Below are positions 53,866 to 63,831 of a stretch of 64,000 nucleotides of DNA, in pieces (the first letter of the stretch is position 1; each line of letters starts with the position of its first letter). Under the pieces are notes generated by a model that ran no database searches, was not told the origin of the DNA, and saw only the letters and a program-made list of their open reading frames with translations. This DNA is from Sphingobacterium sp. UBA2700 (GTDB lineage: Bacteria; Bacteroidota; Bacteroidia; Sphingobacteriales; Sphingobacteriaceae), in contig DELI01000019.1 in assembly GCA_002354335.1 (NCBI GenBank), forward strand, positions 223,354 through 287,353, written 5' to 3'. The translations under genes and the position numbers were made by a program.

Positions 53866-53893
53866 CTTTAAAAATTTTAATCTATACATTCCT

Positions 53894-55246
53894 CTAATAT
53901 GACTTAAGCACCTCTCCAAACATCTTGAATTCATTGATCGTGTAAAATGTTTCAGTCGGTGTATAAGACTCCATCAACTGCAATCTCATATATCGGAATG
54001 ATTCTGTAGGTTTTGCATTAGGATTTACATTATCTTCAGAAATAGCGTACTCCTGTTTGTTGTAAAAGTAATCGGTCTCCTCCTGCGTAATACTAGCCAT
54101 ATTTGCCGGCATTTTCCCTACATACTCACCAATGAGAATCCATCCCTCCGGAAACTTAGACCAGCGTGTGCTATTCGCATCATTCGTTCCCCAAATCCTA
54201 AACCTCTTGACACTGGAACGTGCGTATAAATAACTTGCCGACGGTCTAGGGTAAATCTGTATTCTACTTAGTCGTAGATCTTGACTCAAATCGACCGTAA
54301 CATAAAGGTCATGAACGTAGGTACGCTGCGTAGGTTGTCCTTCCGGGATTTTGAAAAACTTATAGGCCAAAAAGTTATTTGCTGCCGTAACCCCATTAAA
54401 CATCGTTTGAGGACCAAATGCCGCACTATGCGAAATTCCATCATTTTGAATACCGGTTACCAGGTTATATCCAAATAAGGCATAATCTTTCCCTGCGGTT
54501 CCATAGGATGGATTGAAATAGGCTAGCGGTTTCACCGTATTGTAGTCGATCAATTGCTCTTTATATGGAGTAATCAACTTAATCAACGTATCAGTCCGAT
54601 TTCCCCATTTATCAGATATTACAAATCCAAACTTCTGCTCCACATTATCGTACTGTCTGATATATGTTGTTGTATTCAATGAGTCTGCACTATAGATTCT
54701 CTTCGAAGGATCCTCTATTAGCGTCTTTTCTCCCATCTGAATTTGATCCTCCGTCAAAACATGTATTGCAAAGGGTTGTGCTTCTTTATTTTCCCAATGT
54801 AACTTAACACCTCCAAATGCCGGAATAGCCTCCAAACTTTGACGCGCAATTTCTACCGGAGACAGCAAGGGCTTTTCACGAACTTGCGTAATATCCGATT
54901 TATTACCCCCCTCATCCACAACCGCTAATTCAACAAAGACCTCGTCGGTTCCTGTAAAACCTTCAACAAGAATAACATGACTGTAGCGCGAAACTTTGAA
55001 TTGAACTTCATTGCCCGCTTTATTCTTATAGGATGCAATAACCTGCGAATGCTTAGGGTTTCCAGCGGGTAGACTAAAGTGAATCTCTAATGCACCTGGC
55101 TTCGAAACCACCTTGTCTACGGTCAACTTTTCAGGCTTGCCAGCGCCTAAATCCAATTGTTCGATTCCTAAGTAGGAATCCATGCAAGAAAGGAGCGAAA
55201 AGCTACTTACCAAGCATAAGAACAAGTATATTATATATCTTTTCAT
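53894..55246 (-). CDS. DUF4959/DUF5126/DUF5000 surface lipoprotein (F5/8-type C-terminus)
   Basis: 450 residues; lipobox LLSC (about Cys21). An N-terminal Ig-like domain (about 30-125, VVSKPGALEIHFSLPAGNP), a second beta domain (about 130-235, GGVKLHWENKE, GFVISDKWGNRTD) and a C-terminal discoidin/F5-8C-like domain (about 260-450, VTVDLSQDLRLSRIQIYPR, FRYMRLQLMESY, INEFKMFG). This architecture accompanies SusC/SusD pairs as a surface glycan-binding protein. It lies 15 bases after susD. Confidence 0.8.
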   Translation of the reverse strand: MKRYIIYLFLCLVSSFSLLSCMDSYLGIEQLDLGAGKPEKLTVDKVVSKPGALEIHFSLPAGNPKHSQVIASYKNKAGNEVQFKVSRYSHVILVEGFTGTDEVFVELAVVDEGGNKSDITQVREKPLLSPVEIARQSLEAIPAFGGVKLHWENKEAQPFAIHVLTEDQIQMGEKTLIEDPSKRIYSADSLNTTTYIRQYDNVEQKFGFVISDKWGNRTDTLIKLITPYKEQLIDYNTVKPLAYFNPSYGTAGKDYALFGYNLVTGIQNDGISHSAAFGPQTMFNGVTAANNFLAYKFFKIPEGQPTQRTYVHDLYVTVDLSQDLRLSRIQIYPRPSASYLYARSSVKRFRIWGTNDANSTRWSKFPEGWILIGEYVGKMPANMASITQEETDYFYNKQEYAISEDNVNPNAKPTESFRYMRLQLMESYTPTETFYTINEFKMFGEVLKSY

Positions 55247-55261
55247 CGTTTTATCAATTAA

Positions 55262-57277
55262 TTACCAGCCTGGATTTTGAACTAAATTTCTATTTTGAAG
55301 CAAGGTGTTGGTCTCAATTGGCATCAAATAATCTTTCATTGAAAACCTTGGTTGCACAAGTACCTTCAGCGTGAAGAAATCCTTTTTATTTTCGCCTTCT
55401 TTATTCCAGCCCATGATCGGTTTGTTGTACACTGTTTCGCCTAATAACCAACGACGGATATCATAATAGTAATGACCTTCAAAAGCCAATTCGTTGATGC
55501 GTTCCTGTTGAACGATCTTTCTTAATCCTGCCTGACTTTCAGGTTTAGATTTAAATGCTGGAGAGGCATATTTCGCCCAGCTCACGACCACACCTTCCAT
55601 GCCAGAACGTTGTCGAATCTGATCTAAATAGTGATATGCATTATTGCCTTTCGAATCGGTCTTGCCGGGACCTCCTGCTTCATTTAATGATTCAGCTAAG
55701 AGCAAATACAAATCGGCTAAACGAATAATCGGAAAGGAATAACGTTCATAAACCAATTCGACACGTGTTGCCGTGTAAGTCGTTTTTAGATGCGTTAGCT
55801 TCTTCGCCAGATAACCAGTTAAGGGATAATAACCGTAAGTCTCTCCATATTTAAACCCACTCCCCATGTGTCTCATAAAGTTTGGAAAAGACGGATTCGA
55901 CAATTGCTGCGAACGACCCTCCCAAATTCCACCATCAAATCCAACCGAGGCATAAAAGCGTAAAGAACGATGATGGTGAAGTAATGCAGTTTCTTGACCA
56001 CTTTTGATGAAGTATTTTGTATGATTATCATCTGGTAATTTCGTCGTATATCTATTCTCATACCAGCCGTTCGTTTCCCACTCATGATCCTCTTCAATCG
56101 GAACGCCATTGGAAGAATAAAATGATTCAACGATATTTAAGGTCGGCGAATGGCGTTGTCCAATATCGGGAGCACCGGAGCCCGCAATATTCTCCCACTC
56201 TGAATTGCTAAGCATACTTGAAAAACGTTGGAGCTGTCTTGTCGCCTCATTGGTTGCCCAGATAAGCTCCGGATTCCATGGCGAAGTCACCGCTTGTCTT
56301 AAGCTTACCATCGCCTTCGTCTCTGGACTGATATTAGTCGTATTTACGTCCGGGATGGCACCTGCGCCAGCGTCTGTTGTAATCAATAAATGGTTTCCGT
56401 CTTCCTCCGCAGAACGAACAGCCTCATCACAAGCCAACAATGCTCGCTCCCATCTTTGCTTACTATCACCGACCGGAAACAAATCTACACCTCGTTTATC
56501 TTTAAATCCTGTATAATAATTGTTGTTATTGAAAATTGGGCTAGCCGCTAGCACCAGTGTTTTTGCTTTAATGGAGCGTGCAATTGTCTTCGTGAAACGT
56601 CCATATTCCGTAGAAGGATCCAATTCAGCGGTTGTCGGAAGCCCCTCGATAGCTTCATCCAATAGGTTAACTATATAGTCAGTGACCTTATCTACTGGTT
56701 CTCGGTGGAAATCAAGCTCATCTCCTTTCGCGGCGATAGGAATAACCTTATCGACAATGGGAATCGGCCCGTAAAGTTGGAATAGGTAGAAATTAAGGTA
56801 AGCCTTAATTGTTTTGGCCTCTGCAATCCATTTCGCGCGTTCTATCTCATCAATGTCCCTTGGACCACCATCCTCCAGGTTGATATGTTCTAAAAACACA
56901 TTACAGTTACGGATTCCTTGCCAAATATTTCGGCTGGCTCCATTCTTACCATCCCAGAAATTCATATATGGACGAACGGCGTTATTACCGTTAAAGAACA
57001 ATAAAACAGTGGTCGGGACGTTTGCCGGATTACCACCCGGCATGTTCCTTGGGTCAGAAACCACATCTCCGCCAGCGGTCAATCCTAAGGTATTATCCGG
57101 ATTAGCAACGTTGGGAAGGCCCGAGTAACAGGTAAACAAATACTTTTCCGCGTTAAAGCGATCTTTGAACGCGTCCTCCAGCACCGGTTTATCGTCTGGC
57201 AAAATATCTAGATATTTATTACATCCTGAGAGGGCCATGAGAAGGACACCCATTGATATAAAAATTATATGCTTCAT
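55262..57277 (-). CDS. SusD/RagB-family lipoprotein (long form)
   Basis: 671 residues from MKHIIFISMGVLLM (ATG 57277); the open frame starts eight codons earlier. Lipobox ALSGC (about Cys18), then NKYLDILPDDKPV. It is longer than the usual 480-550 residues; an insert in the middle (about 310-440) carries Asp/Asn-rich loops. The C-terminus has YLDQIRQRSG, INELAFEGHYYYDIRRW and LMPIETNTLLQN. It is the partner of the STN-type SusC upstream (36-base gap). Confidence 0.93.
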   Translation of the reverse strand: MKHIIFISMGVLLMALSGCNKYLDILPDDKPVLEDAFKDRFNAEKYLFTCYSGLPNVANPDNTLGLTAGGDVVSDPRNMPGGNPANVPTTVLLFFNGNNAVRPYMNFWDGKNGASRNIWQGIRNCNVFLEHINLEDGGPRDIDEIERAKWIAEAKTIKAYLNFYLFQLYGPIPIVDKVIPIAAKGDELDFHREPVDKVTDYIVNLLDEAIEGLPTTAELDPSTEYGRFTKTIARSIKAKTLVLAASPIFNNNNYYTGFKDKRGVDLFPVGDSKQRWERALLACDEAVRSAEEDGNHLLITTDAGAGAIPDVNTTNISPETKAMVSLRQAVTSPWNPELIWATNEATRQLQRFSSMLSNSEWENIAGSGAPDIGQRHSPTLNIVESFYSSNGVPIEEDHEWETNGWYENRYTTKLPDDNHTKYFIKSGQETALLHHHRSLRFYASVGFDGGIWEGRSQQLSNPSFPNFMRHMGSGFKYGETYGYYPLTGYLAKKLTHLKTTYTATRVELVYERYSFPIIRLADLYLLLAESLNEAGGPGKTDSKGNNAYHYLDQIRQRSGMEGVVVSWAKYASPAFKSKPESQAGLRKIVQQERINELAFEGHYYYDIRRWLLGETVYNKPIMGWNKEGENKKDFFTLKVLVQPRFSMKDYLMPIETNTLLQNRNLVQNPGW

Positions 57278-57313
57278 ATCTTTATGATTAATCATTAACA
57301 TTTCGATTCCAGA

Positions 57314-60300
57314 TTAAAAATTAATCTGCATACCTAAATTGAATACTTTCTGCAGTGGGTAAGCCAAGCCATTTCCACGCATTTCCGGATCCCATAATTT
57401 GAAGTCGGAAAGCGTAAAGAGATTGGTGCCGCTTGCATAAATACGAGGGCTAATGCCTCGAAATTCTTTGAACTTGTAGCCCATCTCGACCGACTTCAAT
57501 CGAATAAAACTTGCCGAACGCATCCAATAATTACTGCGAACAAAATTGTTCGCATTGCCCACCGCATTACCTCCCGTTTCTGGTGACAATCTCGGCCAAT
57601 GTGCGTATAAGTCTCTATTCGTTTCTGTCCATAAACTTTCTTTGATGAAGTTCAACATCGCTCTGTTCCCTCTGCTTTCAACTCCCGCTTCCTCTATCGT
57701 CACATTGACAAATGGTGCCATTTTATTTGCATCCAAGAAGAACGAGAAACGCGAGGAGCCTTGTAGGAAAACAGAAAAATCAAAATTCTTATAACCAAAT
57801 GATCCACCGATACCATACTGGATCTCCGGATTTACAGGATAACCAATCGGCACGATATCAAAGGTATTGATCACACCATCGCCATTGATATCACGGTATT
57901 TGATATCGCCTGCCTGATAAACTACCGAATTGCCGTTGACCATTTGCACTGGTGAGTTCATCACTTCGTTGTCATCGATAAATAGACGCTCAGCCACGTA
58001 ACCCTGGGATTGACCAACTTTACGGCCGACCACCGACTTCCATGGAGCAAAGCCTGAGTAGTCTAGCTCATCATAGACGGTGATCTTCGATGTCCCATAG
58101 GTAAAATTACCCCGAACGATATACCACATTCCGTTGGCCAGGGATTTGTTATAGTTTAAAGTCAAGTCGAGACCTTTTCCTTTCGCTTCACCGTAGTTTG
58201 TTTTAACAGTGGAAGTTAAACCTACGATCGAAGGAATATCCTGACGCTCTTGCACAATATTCGTCCGATTTTCCAAATAAACTTCCGCGATTAAGGATAG
58301 GGCATCATTTAAGAAGCCTAATTCGACTGCTAAGTTCGTTTTATAAGAAACTTCCCAGGTAATGTCGGGATTCGCATAGCGCAAAATATTGATGGTCGGT
58401 CTGGTGAACGTCGAGTTTACATTATTACCAAAATAGCCAGCATTTGGACCGTTCAGATTGATATTCGACGTGAAGAAAAAGCGGTCGATATCATCGACAA
58501 TAATGTCGTTTCCGACTAGACCGTAGGTACCCCGTAATCTGAGCTTAGAAAATGTAGGTTTTAAGCTTTCAAAAAATGGCTCGTCAGAAATTTGCCAACC
58601 CAAGCCTACCGATGGGAAGAAACCCCAACGGAACCTAGGATCGAAACGTTCGGAACCGTTAAGTCCAAAGTTTAATTCTGCAAAATACTTATTAGCATAA
58701 CCATAGGTGAATCTTCCTGCTAATGAAACGTTACGTGAAGGTAAGGATGAATCTAAGTTCCTTGCGCTACCATCCAATCGATCCTTGATCGATCCTACTA
58801 ATAACCCGCCTAGATCGTGCGTCCCGAATCGACGATTATATAACACCGCACCTTCGGCATAACCTCTAGCTTCCACAAACTTGTTGCCTGCGGTAAAATC
58901 AATATGATCCGAACCCTTCTCCGGATTTAATACAGCTAATTGATACGGATAAGCATTCGTTGGATCATATGTACCCTTGATGTATTGATAATAGAATGGA
59001 TCATAGCTACGCTGTATATTAAACCCAGAGTATCTCGTGATACTACCGATAAAGCGTGCTTTTAAACCCGGCGTAATGGACTCTAAATTCTGATGCAGTT
59101 CCAACTGAGTCAATAGCGTACTATTTCTTACGTCCTCATAGCCTTTCATGATATCCGCATAAGGGTTGATATAGCGCGGATCTCCATTGCCGTAATCATC
59201 TCCTGAATAGTTACCAAACAAAATACGATCAACAAATTCCGTGCTGTGGTCAGGCTGATAATACGCAGGGAATAGGACAGGATTGGCTAATAATGTCTTA
59301 CCGTAAGTGTTTTCTCCACCACTGCCTGACTCACCAATGGGACCTGTATAATCGTCGAAAGTCGCACTCAAGCGAACCTTCGCTTCCAAAGTTTTATGCA
59401 GAAACAAGTTCACGTTCGAGCGAACAGAATATTTTTTCAGGTTGATATTCGAGTTGAACGGATTTTTCTCATCAACTTTTAGTATCCCATTATCTTGAGA
59501 AAAAGAGCCCGCTAAATAATAGGTTGCGGCATTTCCACCCCCCGTCAAGTTTATATTCGTCCGATGGTTTAAGGAATAGTCTCTGGTTAACATTTCTTTC
59601 CAATCTACCGCGGGATACACATTGGGATTGCGATTCGGATCCCTGGTAAAATTGATCTTACTTTGTGGATAGATCAATTCGCCAAAGCGCGTCATCTGTG
59701 CGATATTGGCATACTCCATATAACTGATCGGATCTGCTAAATCGACTTTAGTCGTCGGAGTAGAAGCCGAAGTTTCATGTCTAAAAGAAACTTTAACATT
59801 TCCTTTCTCTCCTTCTTTCGTGGTGACTAAAACGACACCATTTGCGCCACGTGCTCCGTAAAGCGCTGTCGCTGATGCATCCTTCAGGATAGAAAAACTT
59901 GCGATATCGTCAGGATTCAAACGCGCTAAATCCCTAGATGTCATCTCAATATTATCGATCAATATTAATGGAGCGGTTAACCCACTACCAAATGAGGTGA
60001 CACTACGCACAAAGAATTGTGCATCTTCCTCCCCGGGAGCACCAGTCGATTGATAGGCTACTAAGCCCGCCATACGACCTGCTAATGCAGTCGTTAAGTT
60101 ACTCGACGGTGTTTTCAAATCCCTGACATTTACCGTGGTAATCGAAGAAACAATACTTTCTTTCGCTTGTCTTCCGAACGCCACGACTACGGTCTCTTCC
60201 AACTCCCGATTATCTTTCGCGAGTCGAATATTGATCACCTTTGCACTACCTACCAAGATACGCTGGGTCGTATAACCCACCATAGAGAAGATTAAAGAGT

Positions 60301-60862
60301 CACCCTCATTTACGGCTAATTCATATACACCGTCTCCATCGGTACGAGTGCCGACTGCAGTTCCTTTTACAAAAACACTCACGCCCGCCATCGCTGAATC
60401 ATCGATAGCATCCGTTACTTTACCCGTCACCATGTTTTGCTGTCTGACTGGCAGCGCAGGAACTACTTCCCGAGCAGGAACCGAGCTGGCATTTTTCGAA
60501 ACAACACGTGCCTGTGGTTTTATTACGATGGTATTACCTTCCAACAGCCACTCTGCGGATTTATCTTGCAGCAACTTGCGCATCGCCCCATCTATTGGCA
60601 AGTCTTTAATATCCGCATGAATTTTCATATCAGCTAAATCTTTGCTCTTGATAAAAAATTCATAGTTGGTTTGTTGTTGAATAGTCTTCATCACCTTCAG
60701 CAATGAAATACCATCAGCCTTCAATGTCACGCTCTGCGCCATACCATCGGCCATAACGGTCGTGATGTTGAGCAGTATGAGTACAACGATCCATTTCATA
60801 ATTAGGGAACATCGGTTTAAAGAGGACCAGTGCTGGCCTTCCGGATTTTTTTTAAAATTCAT
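57314..60862 (-). CDS. SusC/RagA-family TonB-linked receptor with N-terminal STN domain
   Basis: 1182 residues. The long N-terminus NPEGQHWSSLNRCSLIMK is usual for this class, so the first ATG is kept. After the signal (GMAQ) comes an STN domain (about 48-115: SLLKVMKTIQQQTNYEFF, LLEGNTIVIKPQ), then the regulatory Ig fold (MVTGKVTDAIDDSAMAGV), the plug (EETVVVAFGRQAKESIVSS, ALYGARGANGVVLVTTKEG) and the barrel ending GMQINF. STN domains contact a FecR anti-sigma across the periplasm, and a fecR gene lies immediately upstream. Substrate unknown. Confidence 0.96.
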   Translation of the reverse strand: MNFKKNPEGQHWSSLNRCSLIMKWIVVLILLNITTVMADGMAQSVTLKADGISLLKVMKTIQQQTNYEFFIKSKDLADMKIHADIKDLPIDGAMRKLLQDKSAEWLLEGNTIVIKPQARVVSKNASSVPAREVVPALPVRQQNMVTGKVTDAIDDSAMAGVSVFVKGTAVGTRTDGDGVYELAVNEGDSLIFSMVGYTTQRILVGSAKVINIRLAKDNRELEETVVVAFGRQAKESIVSSITTVNVRDLKTPSSNLTTALAGRMAGLVAYQSTGAPGEEDAQFFVRSVTSFGSGLTAPLILIDNIEMTSRDLARLNPDDIASFSILKDASATALYGARGANGVVLVTTKEGEKGNVKVSFRHETSASTPTTKVDLADPISYMEYANIAQMTRFGELIYPQSKINFTRDPNRNPNVYPAVDWKEMLTRDYSLNHRTNINLTGGGNAATYYLAGSFSQDNGILKVDEKNPFNSNINLKKYSVRSNVNLFLHKTLEAKVRLSATFDDYTGPIGESGSGGENTYGKTLLANPVLFPAYYQPDHSTEFVDRILFGNYSGDDYGNGDPRYINPYADIMKGYEDVRNSTLLTQLELHQNLESITPGLKARFIGSITRYSGFNIQRSYDPFYYQYIKGTYDPTNAYPYQLAVLNPEKGSDHIDFTAGNKFVEARGYAEGAVLYNRRFGTHDLGGLLVGSIKDRLDGSARNLDSSLPSRNVSLAGRFTYGYANKYFAELNFGLNGSERFDPRFRWGFFPSVGLGWQISDEPFFESLKPTFSKLRLRGTYGLVGNDIIVDDIDRFFFTSNINLNGPNAGYFGNNVNSTFTRPTINILRYANPDITWEVSYKTNLAVELGFLNDALSLIAEVYLENRTNIVQERQDIPSIVGLTSTVKTNYGEAKGKGLDLTLNYNKSLANGMWYIVRGNFTYGTSKITVYDELDYSGFAPWKSVVGRKVGQSQGYVAERLFIDDNEVMNSPVQMVNGNSVVYQAGDIKYRDINGDGVINTFDIVPIGYPVNPEIQYGIGGSFGYKNFDFSVFLQGSSRFSFFLDANKMAPFVNVTIEEAGVESRGNRAMLNFIKESLWTETNRDLYAHWPRLSPETGGNAVGNANNFVRSNYWMRSASFIRLKSVEMGYKFKEFRGISPRIYASGTNLFTLSDFKLWDPEMRGNGLAYPLQKVFNLGMQINF

Positions 60863-60875
60863 ACATTTGTACTGA

Positions 60876-60887
60876 TTAGATCATATT
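60876..60887 (-). promoter_or_regulatory. Shared motif upstream of susC (copy 2)
   Basis: AATATGATCTAA on the minus strand, 14-25 bases before the STN-susC ATG, identical to the 12-mer before the other susC (44136-44147). A related ATATGATC occurs about 31 bases before fecR (62261-62268). It could be part of a sigma-dependent promoter or a regulator site. Confidence 0.4.
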
Positions 60888-60945
60888 GTAATTATTAAAT
60901 TCAAAATTTTCTCTTAGCCGAGAGATTGTAATGCGATAGACATCT

Positions 60946-60986
60946 AAAGAAATGGCGGGCAGTGTTGGAGCACTGTCCGTTTCTTT
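60946..60986 (-). terminator. Hairpin between fecR and susC
   Basis: Arms AAAGAAA and CGGGCAGTG on the left pair with CACTGTCCG and TTTCTTT on the right, with one 3-base bulge and a 6-base loop. Read on the minus strand it lies 50 bases after the fecR stop and ends in TTTCTTT. It probably terminates the fecR transcript, leaving susC to its own (sigma-dependent) promoter. Confidence 0.65.
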
Positions 60987-61036
60987 ACGGTCTAAGTTTT
61001 GGTTAATCCTTGCGTTTCCTCATACCTTATTCCTAT

Positions 61037-62230
61037 TTAGTTAAAAATTGTTAGTTTGTTTCTTTCCCCTATGCGTACGAGTTTAAACTTAATCCCGCTG
61101 CCTTCAATTATCTTTAGTACGTCCTTTAAATTCTTTCCCCTGCTGAAACTGGCGTAGAGATAGGTCTGCTTTACGCGATCCTGAATTTCAAAATCAAAAT
61201 CATACCATCTGCTCAATATTTTCATGGCTTCGCGCAATTCCACTTCCTCGAAAACGAATTGATTATTCTTCCATGCAATGTATTGTCCTATATCCACCTT
61301 TTTCTTGTGTAGGCCGCGAGAATCATTAATTCCCTGCTCACCTGCTTGCAGTGGAAGTGTGCCCCCTGCGGCGTGCAACAATACAGATCCTTCAACAAGC
61401 GTTGTCCTATTCTCATATTGCTCATCAGCATAAGCTTTCAAATTAAACTGAGTGCCAGTAACTTCAACCAGCTCTCCCGAAGTTTTAATCTTAAAAGGAA
61501 TCTTTTCCCCGCCAACAAACTTGCTCTCCACATCAAAATATGCCTCTCCATCTAATTCTACGACACGTTCTTTCCCGCGCATCGTCAATGGATAGGTTAA
61601 TTTAGAATCTGCGTTTAACCATACTTTAGTTCCGTCGGATAAGGTTATCTGGTATTGCCCACCTCTTGGGGTGGAAATTGTGGCATAGCTAACTTTATTC
61701 TCATCTAGATCTTGAATCAAAGTACCATCTTCATAGGCCAGCTGCTCACCCATAACTACGGCATCTTGATCCTCATTTAGTTCAATTACCCGACCATCTG
61801 CCAGGGTAATCTTTGCTTTATTTCCTCCGGGCGATAAATCGCTAATCGTCATTTCTTTGGTCTGATTGATTTGCGTTCGGTATAATAGCAAGCCGATTCC
61901 CAATACCGATATCAATAACGCCGCACATGACAAATACCATCCCCAGTTTGAATTTCTAGGGGGGAGCTCCTGGCGTTCTGCTTTTTTTATTTTTCCAAAT
62001 GTCTTTTCCTCGAATTTATTCAGCCAATCGTTTTTTAAATGATCTGATTTAATGTCCAACCTGGTTTTCAGGTCGGACAACAAAAGTTCTTCATCTTCTA
62101 CTTTCTTTAAGAGATCGGAATACAAAGGGTCAGATGCCGCCCAATTCTCAAGCACGCGTAGCTCCGACTCGGTGATGGTTTCCTCCATCCGCTTCCTAAT
62201 TAAAGATACTATCTCAGCGTTGCTATTCAT
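61037..62230 (-). CDS. FecR-family anti-sigma factor
   Basis: 397 residues from MNSNAEIVSLIRKR (ATG 62230); the frame opens 36 bases earlier at another ATG. The N-terminal cytoplasmic anti-sigma region (about 1-90) is followed by one membrane helix (WGWYLSCAALLISVLGIGLL, about 104-123) and the periplasmic FecR domain (STPRGGQYQITLSDGTKVWL, SKLTYPL, GEAYFDVE, VTGTQFNLKAY). A C-terminal DUF4974-type STN-like domain (about 320-395, REAMKILSRWYDFDFEI) completes it. It holds an ECF sigma inactive until the SusC STN domain signals. It is the first gene of the second Sus-type locus. Confidence 0.93.
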   Translation of the reverse strand: MNSNAEIVSLIRKRMEETITESELRVLENWAASDPLYSDLLKKVEDEELLLSDLKTRLDIKSDHLKNDWLNKFEEKTFGKIKKAERQELPPRNSNWGWYLSCAALLISVLGIGLLLYRTQINQTKEMTISDLSPGGNKAKITLADGRVIELNEDQDAVVMGEQLAYEDGTLIQDLDENKVSYATISTPRGGQYQITLSDGTKVWLNADSKLTYPLTMRGKERVVELDGEAYFDVESKFVGGEKIPFKIKTSGELVEVTGTQFNLKAYADEQYENRTTLVEGSVLLHAAGGTLPLQAGEQGINDSRGLHKKKVDIGQYIAWKNNQFVFEEVELREAMKILSRWYDFDFEIQDRVKQTYLYASFSRGKNLKDVLKIIEGSGIKFKLVRIGERNKLTIFN

Positions 62231-62471
62231 GGTTCGTGGTATTGGCTTGTTTCTCGCGCCGATCATATCGACTGATACTAATACGAACGACTTGTGAAAA
62301 CCTTAGAAAAAAAGTTAAAAATTTTAGAACGAACTAAAATGTCACATAGTTTACTATTGAAAAACCAGCATAGCACACAAATAAAGAGGGTTTTGAGGAG
62401 TTAAAAATTTTTATTCAGAACTTATTCAAATGCCAAACGTTTAATATTTATTCACACTAAAAACAATAGAA

Positions 62472-62810
62472 ATGATTAGTTCAAAATTTCAATCCTGTAT
62501 AGAAGCTTGTTTAGCATGTGTAGCCACATGTAATCAATGTGCTACGGCATGTCTTAATGAGAAAGATGTAGAGCATCTTAAAAAGTGTATTCAACTTGAT
62601 CTTGAATGCGCGGCAATCTGCCAAGCAGCAGCCAACGTATTGAGTTTAAATGGACAGTTTAGTGCTGAATTATGTAAACTTTGTGCCGATATCTGTAATG
62701 CGTGCGCTGAGGAATGTGAAAAGCATGCAAAAATGGGTATGGATCACTGTAAAGAATGTGCTGAAGTTTGCCGTAGATGTGCTCAGGAATGTGAGAAGAT
62801 GGCAGCGTAA
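62472..62810 (+). CDS. Cys-rich four-helix-bundle copper-storage-like protein (Csp/DUF326)
   Basis: 112 residues with 19 Cys, spaced as CxxxC and CxxC along helices (ACLACVATCNQCATAC, CKLCADICNACAEEC, CKECAEVCRRCAQEC). This is the pattern of cytosolic copper storage proteins (Csp3-like), which bind many Cu(I) ions in the core of a four-helix bundle. There is no signal peptide. It is divergent from fecR with a 240-base spacer and followed by a strong hairpin. It is a single gene; no copper exporter or regulator is nearby. Confidence 0.9.
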   Translation: MISSKFQSCIEACLACVATCNQCATACLNEKDVEHLKKCIQLDLECAAICQAAANVLSLNGQFSAELCKLCADICNACAEECEKHAKMGMDHCKECAEVCRRCAQECEKMAA

Positions 62811-62827
62811 TAACAATTCATATTTTG

Positions 62828-62860
62828 TACAGCAGCGCGCCTAAAAAACGCGCTGTTGTA
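62828..62860 (+). terminator. Hairpin after the copper-storage-like gene
   Basis: TACAGCAGCGCG pairs with CGCGCTGTTGTA (one G-T wobble) around a 9-base loop, 17 bases after the stop. A second perfect repeat, ATTAATAA / TTATTAAT, overlaps its 3' end (62860-62880). The T-run is weak. Confidence 0.6.
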
Positions 62861-63027
62861 TTAATAAACTCGTTATTAATAAGTGTATCAGCTAAGCTAA
62901 TAGCTATAATAATAATAGATTTAATGATGTATTCAGGTTTCTATTTTGTGGGCGAGTAGTAAAGTATAATTGCTCCGTTGTTGAAATCTTTCAATGTTTC
63001 CTTAACCAACATTTCACAAAATCGACG

Positions 63028-63576
63028 TTATAGGGAATTTGGTTTTGGTATTCTAAAAAGTAGAACAATTGCATAAATCTGTAAAGCCGTTTGGACAATA
63101 TTAATAATACCGACAATCGGACTCAATAATATGTTCATAATAATACCTGGAATTCCAATTAATCCTAAAATCATAAAAACTAATAAAACATATTTTATCC
63201 AGTCATCACCTCTACTTACTAAGTAGCCAAGACCAATTAACATTCCTAACGTGAGTATTGCAATTATGATTCCGAAACTATTGTTGAATATCGCAGGACT
63301 TAGAATTACATTAATTACACCTAATCCTGCTGATAAATAAATTAGATTAGCTGCTCTTTTGTGATTTGGATGGATTATTTTTTCATTTTCTTTATTCTTT
63401 TCAGATACCAAAGACATTATTCTTTGCGTTTCTAATTCAGTAAATTCTCTACCCCTTGACTTAAGAATCTCAAATGCTAATATATTTGCTTCTGGAACAA
63501 ACCTATTTCCTTCTTTAATATATTCTTCTAGCTCTTTATCAGTTTTAGCTTCTAAAACACTCTTTTTTACACTCAT
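63028..63576 (-). CDS. Hypothetical membrane protein with four TM segments
   Basis: 182 residues. The first 70 are charged and cytoplasmic-looking (KTDKELEEYIKEGNRFVPEANILAFEI from about residue 11, then ELETQRIMSLVSEKN), resembling a short helical domain often seen before DUF-type membrane proteins. Four hydrophobic helices follow (about 75-97, 100-120, 127-148, 153-175). No catalytic motif is present. Its base composition is AT-rich. No family can be named with confidence, and no operon partner is visible. Confidence 0.7.
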   Translation of the reverse strand: MSVKKSVLEAKTDKELEEYIKEGNRFVPEANILAFEILKSRGREFTELETQRIMSLVSEKNKENEKIIHPNHKRAANLIYLSAGLGVINVILSPAIFNNSFGIIIAILTLGMLIGLGYLVSRGDDWIKYVLLVFMILGLIGIPGIIMNILLSPIVGIINIVQTALQIYAIVLLFRIPKPNSL

Positions 63577-63831
63577 AGATTGTTAATAATTGTCTATAAC
63601 ATACTGTTTAGCGAAACTAACATACAATTATTTTACCGATCAGGATCTATTAATGTACTTCGCCTTACAAATTCAAAGACAATATAACAATCTATATTTT
63701 AACAGGTTGACACAACGTTAAATATCGCTATCCATATGAAGAAAACAATTATTATACGTAATTCGTTTTCTCCACATGGATAGTTTAATTTACAATCCTC
63801 ATTATTTGGCAATTCTAAAACCGATGAAGCA

